Source: Allocoprobacillus sp002160865 (GTDB lineage Bacteria > Bacillota_I > Bacilli_A > Erysipelotrichales > Coprobacillaceae). Taken from it: a DNA stretch of 64,000 nt. The position numbers and the translations under genes were made by a program. Positions 7,508-16,079 of this stretch are shown here, in pieces. The stretch is from NCBI RefSeq assembly GCF_042850985.1, contig NZ_AP031415.1, forward strand, positions 558,001-622,000, in the 5' to 3' direction. Every line of letters begins with the position of its first letter. Position 1 is the first letter of the stretch. The notes beneath the pieces were generated by a model that made no database searches, had not been told where the DNA came from, and saw only the letters and a program-made list of their open reading frames with translations.

Positions 7508-9689
7508 TGAAAGATAGGATAAAGGGCTTCTGACAAAAAAGAAGCTCTTTCGTTTTTTCAAGATAACTCTGATTGTGGTACTGACGACCATTGCCCTGCT
7601 CTCCCTTTTAGGGACGGTGGCACACGCTTCTGGGCTGGTAGATGATACCGTCAATGCGGACAACCTGTATTCACAGTACCCGCTGGAGAACTACCAGCTT
7701 GACTTCTATGTGGACAATAGCTGGGGCTGGCTTCCGTGGAACTGGCTGGACGGTATCGGAAAGAGCGTGCAGTATGGGCTTTACTGTATCACCAACTTTA
7801 TCTGGACTATCAGCCTGTATCTAAGCAACGCCACGGGGTACGTCGTCCAGCAGGCGTATAAGCTGGACTTCATCAACGACATGGCAGACAGTATCGGGAA
7901 AAGCATACAGACCCTAGCGGGCGTAACGGAAAATGGCTTTGGAAGTACGGGCTTCTATGTGGGCTTCCTGCTTCTCATTATCCTTATCGTGGGTATCTAT
8001 GTTGCCTACACGGGACTTATCAAGCGAGAAACCAGCAAGGCACTCCACGCTGTTATCAACTTCGTTGTGGTGTTTATCGTGTCCGCTTCCTTTATCGCCT
8101 ACGCTCCCGACTATATCAAGAAGATAAACGATTTTTCCAGTGATATAAGCACCGCTTCTCTGGATTTGGGAACAAAAATCATGCTCCCCGACAGCGACAG
8201 TCAAGGAAAAGACAGCGTGGACTTGATAAGGGACAGCCTGTTCTCCATACAGGTACAACAGCCGTGGCTACTTCTGCAATTTGGCAACAGCGATATAGAG
8301 GAAATCGGGGCTGACCGTGTGGAAGCTCTGGTATCGGTCAGTCCGTCAGCAGACGACGGGGCGACCCGTGAGGACGTGGTGAAAACGGAAATCGAGGATA
8401 ACGACAATGACAATCTGACGATACCGCAGGTCATCAACCGTCTGGGAATGGTGTTCTTCCTGCTCATCTTCAATCTGGGGATAACGATATTCGTATTCCT
8501 GCTCACAGGCATGATGATATTCTCCCAGATACTATTTATCATTTTTGCTATGTTCCTGCCTATCAGCTTCCTGCTCTCCATGATACCCAGCTATGAGAAT
8601 ATGGCGAAACAGGCAATCGTGCGAGTGTTCAATACGATTATGACAAGGGCGGGGATAACGCTCATTGTCACGGTGGCTTTCAGTATTTCCAGTATGTTCT
8701 ACAACATATCCACCGATTACCCGTTTTTTATGATTGCGTTCTTACAGATAGTCTGCTTTGCGGGTATCTACATGAAGCTGGGCGACCTTATGAGTATGTT
8801 CTCTCTTAACGCTGGGGACAGCCAGAGCATGGGACGCAGGATATTCCGTCGCCCGTATCTGTTCATGCGACACAGGGCTAGGCGTATGGAAAACAGATTG
8901 GTAAGAGCTGTCGGAAAAGGAAGTATGGTAGGTGCTGGAACGGGAGCAATGGCTGGTTCTGTCTTGTCCAGTGCAGGCAGTAAACAGTCCCATGCCAATA
9001 CGACCCGTAAGCGTGACAATACGTCCTTTGGAAGCCGAGCTGGTTCAGCGGTAGGTGCGGTGCTTGATACGAAAAACAAGGTCAAAGACAAGGCAACGGC
9101 TGTCAAGGAGAATATCAAGGATATGCCGACCCAGACTGCCTATGCTGTACACTCCGCAAAGGAAAAGGCAAAATCCAGTGTTTCCGACTTCAAGCGTGGC
9201 ATTGTGCAGGGGCAGGAAACCAGACAAAGCGAGCGTGCCGACAAGCTCCAACAGCATAGACAGAATATCGCTGATAAGCGTATGGAACTTCAAAAGGCAC
9301 AGGAAGCAAAGCAGGCTGGAAGAAAAACGGACGGATCAGCGACAACAGGAGCTACCCGTCCCCATGATAGACCTGTCACCGCTTCTCCTGCTTCAAAGAC
9401 AGACACAGGAAAAGCACAGGAAATCAAGCGTTCTGTCACGACCGACAAGGTACATACCGAGCCGACCACGCCACAGCCTGTCAAGGAGCGTCCGCTTGCT
9501 TCTGGTACAGAAAAGAAAACTTCTGTCCCTGTATCACAGCCACAGGGACAGCGACAGACCGTAAGACGTACCGTGGAGCAGACAAGCAAGACAGAGCGTA
9601 CTCTTTCCAGTCAGCAGAAACAGACGAATTACCAGAAAAATCAACAGACCGTGAAGAAAACTACCACAAAGAAAGGACGTAGGAAATGA
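7508..9689 (+). CDS. Polytopic conjugation channel protein (Tn916 Orf15-like), apparent frameshift near the 5' end
   Basis: The long frame encodes a VirB6-like polytopic membrane protein: a signal-like helix, then helices around the middle, and a basic, Q/K/T-rich cytoplasmic tail of about 240 residues. Only weak GTG/CTG starts exist in this frame (for example GTG 7575). An ATG at 7508 has an ideal ribosome-binding site (GAGGTGGAG) but its frame reads MKDRIKGF and stops. Adding one C after GGGCTTC near 7530 would join it as MKDRIKGFLTKKKLF. I infer a one-base deletion or a sequencing error. In the former case channel function depends on reinitiation. Its stop overlaps the hydrolase gene by four bases. 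Confidence 0.85.
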
Positions 9690-10693
9690 AACTAAGACAT
9701 CTCGCCATTATCGGCAGTCTGTTTCCATTCCTTATTGCGATAGTGCTTTTCTTTGGTGTCCTTATCAGTGCCGAGGACGACGACGGGGGCGGTGGTTCTT
9801 CCTCATGGGTAACGGGCATGAACCTGTCCGCAGAGGTCTTGAAACATCAGCCTATGGTGGAGAAATACGCAAAGGAATACGGCATATCCGAGTACGTCCC
9901 CTATCTGCTGGCAATCATACAGGTGGAAAGTGGCGGGACAGCCGAGGATGTTATGCAGAGTTCCGAGAGCATGGGCTTACCGCCTAACTCCCTTGATACG
10001 GAAAGCTCAATCAAGCAGGGGTGCAAGTATTTTGCGTCCCTGCTTTCTTCAGCAGAAAATCAAGGCATAGAGGATATAAACGTCGTGGTGCAGTCCTATA
10101 ACTATGGCGGTGGCTATATCGACTATGTGGCTAAGAACGGAAAAAAGCACAGCTTCACGCTGGCAGAGAATTTCGCCCGTGATAAATCTGGCGGGAAGAA
10201 AGTCACCTACACAAACCCTATCGCTGTCGCACGCAATGGTGGCTGGCGTTACGGGTACGGGAATATGTTCTATGTGGAGCTTGTCAGCCAGTATCTTACT
10301 GTCAGTCAAGTATCGGGCGAGCTGGCACAGAAGATAATGAATGAAGCTCTGAAATATCAAGGCTGGGACTATGTGTACGGCGGGAGCAATCCTAACACTT
10401 CTTTTGACTGTTCGGGGCTGGTTCAATGGTGCTATGGCAAGGCGGGTATCAATCTGCCGAGAACGGCACAGGCACAGTATGACGCTACCCAGCATATCCC
10501 GCTTTCACAGGCACAGGCTGGGGATTTGGTGTTCTTCCACAGTACCTACAATGCGGGAACGTATGTAACCCACGTCGGTATCTATGTGGGAAATAACCAG
10601 ATGTACCACGCTGGCGACCCGATAGGCTACGCTGACCTTACAAGCTCCTACTGGCAACAGCACCTTATCGGAGCTGGCAGAATTAAGCAATAG
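9686..10693 (+). CDS. Bifunctional peptidoglycan hydrolase: lysozyme-like + NlpC/P60 (Tn916 Orf14, CwlT-like)
   Basis: It opens the cell wall for the conjugation apparatus. An N-terminal hydrophobic helix (residues about 5-28) exports or anchors the protein. A lysozyme/transglycosylase-like domain follows (residues about 50-180), with the probable catalytic glutamate in IIQVESGG. The C-terminal NlpC/P60 endopeptidase has its cysteine in FDCSGLVQW and histidines in THVGIYVG and MYHAGDP. At 335 residues it is the usual length of the Tn916/ICEBs1 enzymes. The ATG overlaps the stop of the channel gene, indicating translational coupling. Confidence 0.94.
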   Translation: MKLRHLAIIGSLFPFLIAIVLFFGVLISAEDDDGGGGSSSWVTGMNLSAEVLKHQPMVEKYAKEYGISEYVPYLLAIIQVESGGTAEDVMQSSESMGLPPNSLDTESSIKQGCKYFASLLSSAENQGIEDINVVVQSYNYGGGYIDYVAKNGKKHSFTLAENFARDKSGGKKVTYTNPIAVARNGGWRYGYGNMFYVELVSQYLTVSQVSGELAQKIMNEALKYQGWDYVYGGSNPNTSFDCSGLVQWCYGKAGINLPRTAQAQYDATQHIPLSQAQAGDLVFFHSTYNAGTYVTHVGIYVGNNQMYHAGDPIGYADLTSSYWQQHLIGAGRIKQ

Positions 10694-10708
10694 AAAGGAA
10701 TGGAAATC

Positions 10709-11602
10709 ATGTTCAAGAAGAAAGAAAAACCGATAAAGGAAAAGAAAGTCCGTACTATGAAAGTGGGGACGCATAAGAAGTCCGTCATTGCCCTCTGGGT
10801 GGTGCTTATCGCAAGCGTGAGCTTTGGTGTGTATAAGAATTTTACGGCTATCGACCAGCACACCACCCATGAAGTAGAAACCATACAGCTCCGCTTGAAT
10901 GACACCAACGGCATAGAAAACTTTGTCAAGAACTTTGCGAAGTCCTATTACACATGGAGCAACACCAAAGAAGCAATCGAAGCAAGGGCACAGGCTATCA
11001 GTGCTTATCTGACACAAGAATTGCAGGATTTGAATGTTGATACTGTGAGAACAGATATACCGACCAGCTCCACGGTCACGGACGTACTTATCTGGGACGT
11101 GGAACAGTCTGGGGAGAACACTTTTACTGTTGCCTACGAAGTAGATCAGCAGATAAAAGAGGGCGACCAGACAAGGAATGTATCAGAAACCTATACCGTG
11201 ACCGTTCATGTAGACGCTGACGGGGATATGGTGATTATCCAGAACCCGACCCTCGCTCCTGCTATGGAAAAATCCGATTATGAACCAAAGGCACAGGAAG
11301 CCGACAACAGTGTGGACGCTGGCACGATAAATGACGCTACGGCATTTCTGGAAACATTCTTCAAGCTGTACCCTACCGCAACGGACAAGGAGCTTGCCTA
11401 CTATGTAGAGGGAAATGCCCTTGAACCGATAACCGGGGACTACCTCTATTCCGAGCTTGTAAATCCTGTATTCACGGCAGACGGCGACAATGTGAAAGTG
11501 AGCGTTGCGGTGAAATTCATTGACAATCAGACAAAAGCGACACAGGTATCACAGTATGAGCTGACGCTTCATAAGGATAGCAACTGGAAGATTATAGAGT
11601 GA
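10709..11602 (+). CDS. TcpC-family conjugation protein (Tn916 Orf13)
   Basis: TcpC proteins are VirB8-like, bitopic membrane components of the Gram-positive conjugation channel. A basic N-terminal stretch is followed by one membrane helix (about residues 23-43) and an extracytoplasmic part with two NTF2-like domains. The ATG at 10709 is chosen because AAAGGA lies nine bases before it; the ATG at 10700 follows that site with no spacing. It is the last gene of the transfer operon, ending seven bases before a perfect 12-bp terminator-like palindrome. Confidence 0.9.
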   Translation: MFKKKEKPIKEKKVRTMKVGTHKKSVIALWVVLIASVSFGVYKNFTAIDQHTTHEVETIQLRLNDTNGIENFVKNFAKSYYTWSNTKEAIEARAQAISAYLTQELQDLNVDTVRTDIPTSSTVTDVLIWDVEQSGENTFTVAYEVDQQIKEGDQTRNVSETYTVTVHVDADGDMVIIQNPTLAPAMEKSDYEPKAQEADNSVDAGTINDATAFLETFFKLYPTATDKELAYYVEGNALEPITGDYLYSELVNPVFTADGDNVKVSVAVKFIDNQTKATQVSQYELTLHKDSNWKIIE

Positions 11603-11608
11603 CGATAA

Positions 11609-11649
11609 GTAAAGACTCGCTAATTTCATATCTTTTGGCGAGTCTTTAC
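11609..11649. terminator. Perfect 12-bp inverted repeat ending the transfer operon
   Basis: GTAAAGACTCGC at 11609-11620 pairs perfectly with GCGAGTCTTTAC at 11638-11649 around a 17-base loop. It lies just after the TcpC stop codon and before the cargo module. The lack of a long T-run makes it a weak textbook terminator, but it marks the border between GC-rich backbone and AT-rich cargo. Confidence 0.6.
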
Positions 11650-11658
11650 CTGATAAAC

Positions 11659-11687
11659 TTGACATATATATGTCAGGCTTATATTAT
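11659..11687 (+). promoter_or_regulatory. Promoter and palindromic operator of the WYL regulator gene
   Basis: TTGACA at 11659-11664 and TATTAT at 11682-11687 are 17 bp apart. The perfect palindrome TGACATATATATGTCA (11660-11675) overlaps the -35 box and spacer. A related palindrome stands in front of the next gene. The natural reading is an operator for the WYL regulator encoded at once downstream, giving autoregulation. Confidence 0.7.
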
Positions 11688-11710
11688 GAAAAAGAAATGG
11701 AGTGATTTAA

Positions 11711-12607
11711 ATGCAAGAGAGTAGATTATTTAGAATTATTTATCATTTAATGGAAAACGGAAAATCTACCGCTCCAGAGTTGGCAGAAAAATTAGAAGTA
11801 TCAGTAAGAACAATTTATAGGGATATTGATATTATTAGTAGTGCGGGTGTGCCTATATATGTGACAACGGGAAGAAACGGTGGCATACAGATAGCAGATA
11901 GTTTTGTTTTAGATAGGTTGCTTTTATCTGATAAAGAAAAAGAAGATATAATAACGGCATTAAAAAGTGTATCTATTGTGGATAATCATAACAGTGATAC
12001 ATTGTCAAAACTATCAGCGATTTTTAATACAAAAAGTGAAAACTGGCTTGAGGTTGACTTTTCACGCTGGGGGAATAAATCGCAAGATAATGCTATGTTT
12101 CAAAAGGTAAAGGAAGCAATCATATCACACAAAATGCTTTGTATTGTTTATGTGAATACTCGTGGAGAAGTGATTGAAAGAGTTATCTGTCCACTTAAAA
12201 TGGTGTATAAAGCGAAAAGCTGGTATATAAAAGCCTTTTGTATGAATAAGTCCGATTTCCGTATCTTTAAATTGACACGTATTATACAAGCAAGGAATAT
12301 GGGGAAAATTTTTAATCCTATGGAATTTCCACAAGAAGAAAAAAAGGAAATAAAAGCAAATTGTGAAAATGTTATACTGCGTTTTCCTCAAGAAATGGCT
12401 TATCGGATTTATGATGAATTTGAAGTTGATGAAATCAATCAAGACGATAATGGTGATTTTATAATTTCTGCTACAATGCCTATAGATGAATGGCTGATTG
12501 GTTATCTGCTTTCTTTTGGTTCAAAGGTTTGTATCATAGAACCAAAGTATTTAAAAAAAATTGTCTACAATGAAGCAAAAAAAATATGCGAACAAAATAA
12601 ACCATGA
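11711..12607 (+). CDS. HTH-WYL (YafY-type) transcriptional regulator, ICE cargo
   Basis: A 298-residue regulator. Residues about 1-60 form a DeoR/HTH_11-type winged helix (STAPELAEKLEVSVRTIYRD). The middle and C-terminal part form the WYL ligand-sensing domain, with a WYIKAFC segment near residue 175, as in YafY-type proteins. The gene is AT-rich, unlike the transfer genes. It has its own promoter with an embedded palindrome, and the same half-sites recur before the following acetyltransferase gene. I infer local control of the two cargo genes downstream; the ligand is unknown. Confidence 0.9.
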   Translation: MQESRLFRIIYHLMENGKSTAPELAEKLEVSVRTIYRDIDIISSAGVPIYVTTGRNGGIQIADSFVLDRLLLSDKEKEDIITALKSVSIVDNHNSDTLSKLSAIFNTKSENWLEVDFSRWGNKSQDNAMFQKVKEAIISHKMLCIVYVNTRGEVIERVICPLKMVYKAKSWYIKAFCMNKSDFRIFKLTRIIQARNMGKIFNPMEFPQEEKKEIKANCENVILRFPQEMAYRIYDEFEVDEINQDDNGDFIISATMPIDEWLIGYLLSFGSKVCIIEPKYLKKIVYNEAKKICEQNKP

Positions 12608-12637
12608 CATATGTTGTCAAGGTTATTGTGATATAAT
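12605..12637 (+). promoter_or_regulatory. Second WYL-type operator with extended -10 promoter
   Basis: TGACATATGTTGTCA at 12605-12619 repeats the TGACA/TGTCA half-sites found before the WYL gene, here spaced by five instead of six bases. An extended -10 (TGATATAAT) ends at 12637, just upstream of the acetyltransferase gene; the -35 region is poor, as often seen at controlled promoters. The sharing of half-sites links both promoters to one regulator by inference. Confidence 0.6.
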
Positions 12638-12671
12638 ACAGATGAAAAAGTATTAAAGGGGTGAACTATTT

Positions 12672-13436
12672 ATGAATGAAACATTTATGAATGAAACATT
12701 TATGAATTTAACGCTGAATAATCTGGACACAGAACATATATGTTGTGCAATTTCGGATAAAAAACATCAAATTGGAGTATCAGTAAAAAAACAATGGCTT
12801 AAGGAACGAATTGAAGAAGGTCATGTTTTCCGTAAACTTGATAAAAAAGGAAAAGTATTTATTGAATATGCTCCGATAGAAACAGCATGGGTTCCTGTTT
12901 CTGGAGAAAACTATCTGTATATTTACTGCCTTTGGGTATCTGGCTCTTTTAAGGGAAAAGGATATGCAAAATCTTTACTTGAATATTGTATTCATGACGC
13001 AAAGGAAACTGGGAAATCTGGTGTATGCATTCTCAGCTCAAAAAAGAAAAAGCCTTTTTTATCTGATAAGAAGTTTTTTCTGAAATATGGTTTTGAAGTG
13101 GCAGATACGGCTGGGAATGATTATGAGTTATTATCATTGTCTTTTGATGGGAATAAGCCTTGTTTTTCTGAAAACGCAAAAAAAATGACAATAGACCAAA
13201 AGGAGCTGACAATCTATTATGGATTACAGTGTCCATATATTCCTAATTGCATTGAACAAGTACAGGAATACTGTAATAAAAATAATATACCATTAAATTT
13301 AATTGCTGTAGATACTTTAGAAAAAGCTAAAAATGTTCCTTGCATTTTCAATAATTGGGCGGTATTTTATAACGGTGATTTTGTGACTAATCATCTTTTG
13401 AACGAAACTTTTTTGAAAAAGAAATTTCAATTATAA
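12672..13436 (+). CDS. YoaP-like GNAT N-acetyltransferase, ICE cargo
   Basis: The N-terminal part is a GNAT fold: YCLWVSGSFKGKGYAKSLL holds the acetyl-CoA loop (K-G-K-G-Y-A). The C-terminal ~80 residues, with the CPYIPNC motif, match the YoaP-like extension, a thioredoxin-like segment found in this family. Substrate unknown. The 5' end holds a 15-bp tandem duplication (ATGAATGAAACATTT twice), giving three possible in-frame ATGs; the first is about nine bases from AAAGGGG. The downstream radical SAM gene follows after 11 bp, so both are probably one transcript controlled by the WYL regulator. Confidence 0.85.
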   Translation: MNETFMNETFMNLTLNNLDTEHICCAISDKKHQIGVSVKKQWLKERIEEGHVFRKLDKKGKVFIEYAPIETAWVPVSGENYLYIYCLWVSGSFKGKGYAKSLLEYCIHDAKETGKSGVCILSSKKKKPFLSDKKFFLKYGFEVADTAGNDYELLSLSFDGNKPCFSENAKKMTIDQKELTIYYGLQCPYIPNCIEQVQEYCNKNNIPLNLIAVDTLEKAKNVPCIFNNWAVFYNGDFVTNHLLNETFLKKKFQL

Positions 13437-13447
13437 AGGTATAGTTT

Positions 13448-14329
13448 ATGCACTTAAAAAAGGTGAAAGGGATTTTATCTTCATCAAATGGAATGAACTT
13501 ATATCGAGGTTGTACTCACGGCTGTATATATTGTGACTCAAGGAGCAAATGTTACCACATGGAACATGCTTTTGAAGATGTTGAAGTCAAAGAAAATGCT
13601 ATTGTCCTTTTAGAAAATGCTTTAAAAAGGAAACGATTAAAATGTATGTTGAGCACTGGTTCTATGACAGATCCTTATATTCCGCTTGAAGATGAATTTA
13701 GTAGTGTCAGAAAAGCATTATCGTTAGCATATAAGTACGGTTTTGGCTTTACTCTGATAACAAAATCTAATCGTGTATTAAAGGATTTAGATTTATTAAA
13801 GGCTATCAATGATAAAACAAAATGTGTAGTACAAATGACATTGACGACTTATGATGAGGATTTATGCAAAAAAATTGAACCAAATGTCAGCACAACAAAA
13901 GAAAGAGTTGAAGCTCTAAAAAAACTACATGATGCTGGTATTCCCACAGTTGTCTGGCTTTGCCCTATTCTTCCTTTCATCAATGATACGGAAGAAAATA
14001 TCAAAGGAATTTTAAATTATTGTATTGAAGCAAAAGTTTATGGTGTTATCTGTTTTGGAATGGGACTAACGCTTCGTGAGGGAAATAGAGAATATTTTTA
14101 TAACCAGTTAGACAGATTGTTTCCGTATTTGAAAGATAAATATATACAAACTTATGGTATGCAGTATCAGATAAACAGTCCAAATAATGCGACATTGATG
14201 AAGCTTTTTCATCAAATATGTGAAGATAACGGGATAGTACATGATAACAAAATTATCTTTGAATATTTAAGCAAATTTGAAGAGAAAAGCAAAGGTATTC
14301 AGTTAAAGTTATTTGATGACATATTATAG
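13448..14329 (+). CDS. SPL-like radical SAM protein (Rv2578c-type), ICE cargo
   Basis: A 293-residue radical SAM enzyme. The [4Fe-4S]-binding motif is CTHGCIYC (CX3CX2C) near residue 21-28, preceded by NLYRGC, typical of the spore-photoproduct-lyase-like subgroup of proteins of unknown reaction. A segment STGSMTDPYIPLE matches the conserved T-D-x-Y region of that group. It is co-oriented with and 11 bp from the acetyltransferase gene. It is not a photoproduct lyase by context; the combination with YoaP and a WYL regulator suggests a small-molecule or protein modification unit, which is inference. Confidence 0.87.
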   Translation: MHLKKVKGILSSSNGMNLYRGCTHGCIYCDSRSKCYHMEHAFEDVEVKENAIVLLENALKRKRLKCMLSTGSMTDPYIPLEDEFSSVRKALSLAYKYGFGFTLITKSNRVLKDLDLLKAINDKTKCVVQMTLTTYDEDLCKKIEPNVSTTKERVEALKKLHDAGIPTVVWLCPILPFINDTEENIKGILNYCIEAKVYGVICFGMGLTLREGNREYFYNQLDRLFPYLKDKYIQTYGMQYQINSPNNATLMKLFHQICEDNGIVHDNKIIFEYLSKFEEKSKGIQLKLFDDIL

Positions 14330-14373
14330 AATAATTGTTCTTATGAAATTTATTTATGAAAGTTGTTGATATT

Positions 14374-14789
14374 ATGGGAAAATATTAGTTGCTGAATTTA
14401 CAGATAAAGAAGAACATCTTTTTAATCAGTTAGTAGAATGGCTGTCTAATACTTTGTGTACTGCACCTGTTTCTCTAAGCAAGAAATATAACGGTTTAGA
14501 CGTAAATTATTTTACTCGTACCGTTACTGACGATAAAGGAGATAAAATACATCTGACTGCCAAAGAATTTGACCTGCTATATTTCCTTTCCAGCCACAAA
14601 GGACAGGTATTTACAAAAGAACAGATTTACGAAAATGTGTGGGGATATGACAATGTACCAGACGCAAGCAACCTTTCCTCATTCATCAGAAAGTTAAGAC
14701 TGAAAATAGAACCATACCCAGACAATCCACGATATATCATCACTGTCTGGGGCGTGGGATATAAATTCAGCGGAGAAGAAAAACCGTAG
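14374..14789 (+). pseudogene. Small OmpR-type winged-helix regulator, frameshifted at codon 4
   Basis: The long frame (in-frame from about 14376) encodes an N-terminal segment ILVAEFTDKEEHL and a complete Trans_reg_C winged helix (LTAKEFDLLYFLSSHKGQVF, YIITVWGVGYKF). No receiver domain is present. The only sensible start, ATG at 14374, reads M-G-K-Y-stop; one additional A in the AAAA run at 14379-14382 would give MGKILVAEF in frame. I infer a one-base loss in a homopolymer, either genuine or a sequencing error. A shorter product from later alternative starts (for example TTG 14454) could still bind DNA. Confidence 0.65.
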
Positions 14790-14830
14790 CTGTATTTCAC
14801 AATTCATTGTGATCTGCACGCTACGGTTTT
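14781..14830. terminator. Bidirectional terminator between convergent genes
   Basis: AAACCGTAG at 14781-14789 pairs with CTACGGTTT at 14821-14829, with an inner TCACAAT/ATTGTGA stem, and T-runs on both strands. It lies between the winged-helix gene, whose stop codon is in the left arm, and the convergent XRE repressor gene. Confidence 0.75.
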
Positions 14831-15191
14831 ATCTATTGAACTGATTTCTTACGTTCTTATCCCTACGTATGGCTGTTTTGGCACATTTCAGCAGGTCAAC
14901 TAAAAATCGGGTTTCGTATTCGTCGCAATCCTCAAAAATCTCTTTTGCTTCTCCCTTGAAAATATTCTGTGAAGCAAGTACATTATCACATAGGAGAACA
15001 TCAACTGATACGGAAAGGGCATTGGCAATTTCAATCAATGTCGGCAGGCTGACTTTCGTTTTCCCTGTCTCCACGTTGCTCATGTGGGCTGGGGTAATAT
15101 CTATAAGGTCTGCGACGGTTTCCTGTGTTATGCCTTTCTTAATTCGTGCTATCTTGATACGCTGTCCGATTGCTTTATAGTCTATTTCCAC
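14829..15191 (-). CDS. XRE-family repressor of the ICE regulatory region
   Basis: A 120-residue protein with a Cro/CI helix-turn-helix in residues about 8-62 (ITQETVADLIDITPAHMSNV) and a C-terminal helical tail. It starts at a GTG after a good AAGGAGAGG site. It is transcribed divergently from the small-gene/sigma operon, occupying the place of Tn916 orf9, the proposed repressor. The sequence differs from Orf9, so a regulator exchange is likely. It probably controls the strong promoter in the 150-bp divergent gap. Confidence 0.85.
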   Translation of the reverse strand: MEIDYKAIGQRIKIARIKKGITQETVADLIDITPAHMSNVETGKTKVSLPTLIEIANALSVSVDVLLCDNVLASQNIFKGEAKEIFEDCDEYETRFLVDLLKCAKTAIRRDKNVRNQFNR

Positions 15192-15221
15192 AGTTTCCCT
15201 CTCCTTTCTTGCTTTTCATTA

Positions 15222-15250
15222 TTGTAACTATTCACAGAGTGTAATATAAT
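15222..15250 (+). promoter_or_regulatory. Promoter of the regulatory operon
   Basis: TTGTAA at 15222-15227 and TATAAT at 15245-15250 are separated by 17 bp, upstream of the gene at 15343 and divergent from the XRE gene. The placement suggests repression by that protein. The 90-bp stretch that follows it is AT-rich leader. Confidence 0.65.
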
Positions 15251-15342
15251 AGTCTGTATAGATGAAACATTTATGTACTATATTTTTTGGCGAATTTTTT
15301 GAAATATATCATCAATTTTGAGAAAAGAGGTGTTCTGACCGT

Positions 15343-15567
15343 ATGATGAAATTCAGTAAAAGGGATAGCAGGAAAATGATAAAAGAAATGGCTCGTCTGC
15401 ATGGACTTTCTGTTTCAGAAGTCCGTGAACAGATACAGGGGAAAATCATAGACGTAATGAACAGTGACGACCCAGAACAGCAGGCAGAGTTTAAACGACT
15501 GTTCGGCAACAGTACGCCTACACCAGAGGAATTTATCTGTGTTACCAGCAGGCAGTTAAAAATTTAA
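15343..15567 (+). CDS. Small helical ICE regulatory-region protein
   Basis: A 74-residue protein with ATG ATG at its start after AAAAGAGGTG. A segment LHGLSVSEVREQIQGKIIDV has the look of a helical DNA-binding end; proteins of this kind in ICEs are sometimes annotated as related to the Spo0A C-terminal domain, which I cannot confirm. It is the first gene of the operon leading to the sigma factor. Function unknown. Confidence 0.6.
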   Translation: MMKFSKRDSRKMIKEMARLHGLSVSEVREQIQGKIIDVMNSDDPEQQAEFKRLFGNSTPTPEEFICVTSRQLKI

Positions 15568-15586
15568 TGATTTAGGAGTGGCTATT

Positions 15587-15952
15587 ATGGGACAAGTGGA
15601 GAAGCAAAAGGAAGTATTTCTGTCTGTATGCGGACAGCATGACTACGACTTACTGACGGGCAAGGAAGCAATGACACAGACGGATTTTGAACGTATCACT
15701 TATATTACTATGGTTCTGGGCTATACTACCTATACGCAGGAATTGATTAGTGAACATTTAGACTTGGCGTGCAATGAAGCGGAACGGACTGACAGGGAAA
15801 TTGATATTCTTCAAGACTATCCAGCCTATTATGATGATGAAAACGTCTATGAACAGAGAGATAAATGGCTGGCAGACTTCATCGGTCAAGTACCGCCAGC
15901 AAAGCAGGACGATATTCGCCAGCTCATTAAAGAAAATACAGAGATTATCTGA
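15587..15952 (+). CDS. Uncharacterised acidic ICE protein
   Basis: A 121-residue acidic protein without membrane helices or motifs that I recognise. The ATG at 15587 is preceded by TTAGGAGTGG at a spacing of eight bases; the longer reading from GTG 15578 lacks such a site. It lies 19 bp after the previous small gene and ahead of a terminator-like hairpin. Tn916-like elements commonly have a hypothetical gene here; its role in excision control is speculative. Confidence 0.6.
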   Translation: MGQVEKQKEVFLSVCGQHDYDLLTGKEAMTQTDFERITYITMVLGYTTYTQELISEHLDLACNEAERTDREIDILQDYPAYYDDENVYEQRDKWLADFIGQVPPAKQDDIRQLIKENTEII

Positions 15953-15958
15953 TACACA

Positions 15959-16007
15959 GGGTTATCGCAATCACGGCATTTATGCTGGGTGTGATAGCCT
16001 TTTTTAG
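15959..16007 (+). terminator. Terminator-like hairpin after the small-gene pair
   Basis: A GGTTATCGCA arm pairs, allowing G-U pairs, with TGTGATAGCC, followed by TTTTTT at about 16001-16006. It would end the transcript of the two small genes before the sigma-factor leader region. Confidence 0.6.
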
Positions 16008-16079
16008 TTCCTGCTAAAAAACAAGAACTTGGACGGAATTAGGACGGATTTATCTTTTATGCTTATTCTGTTGAAATTT

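Noticed and set aside
9045..9589. Frames on both strands inside the tail of the channel gene
   Set aside because: They are shadows of the low-complexity Q/K/T-rich tail of the Orf15-like protein.
11603..14340. tet(M) or another known resistance gene as cargo
   Set aside because: None of the three genes here is a ribosomal-protection protein or a known resistance enzyme; motifs show WYL, GNAT and radical SAM families.
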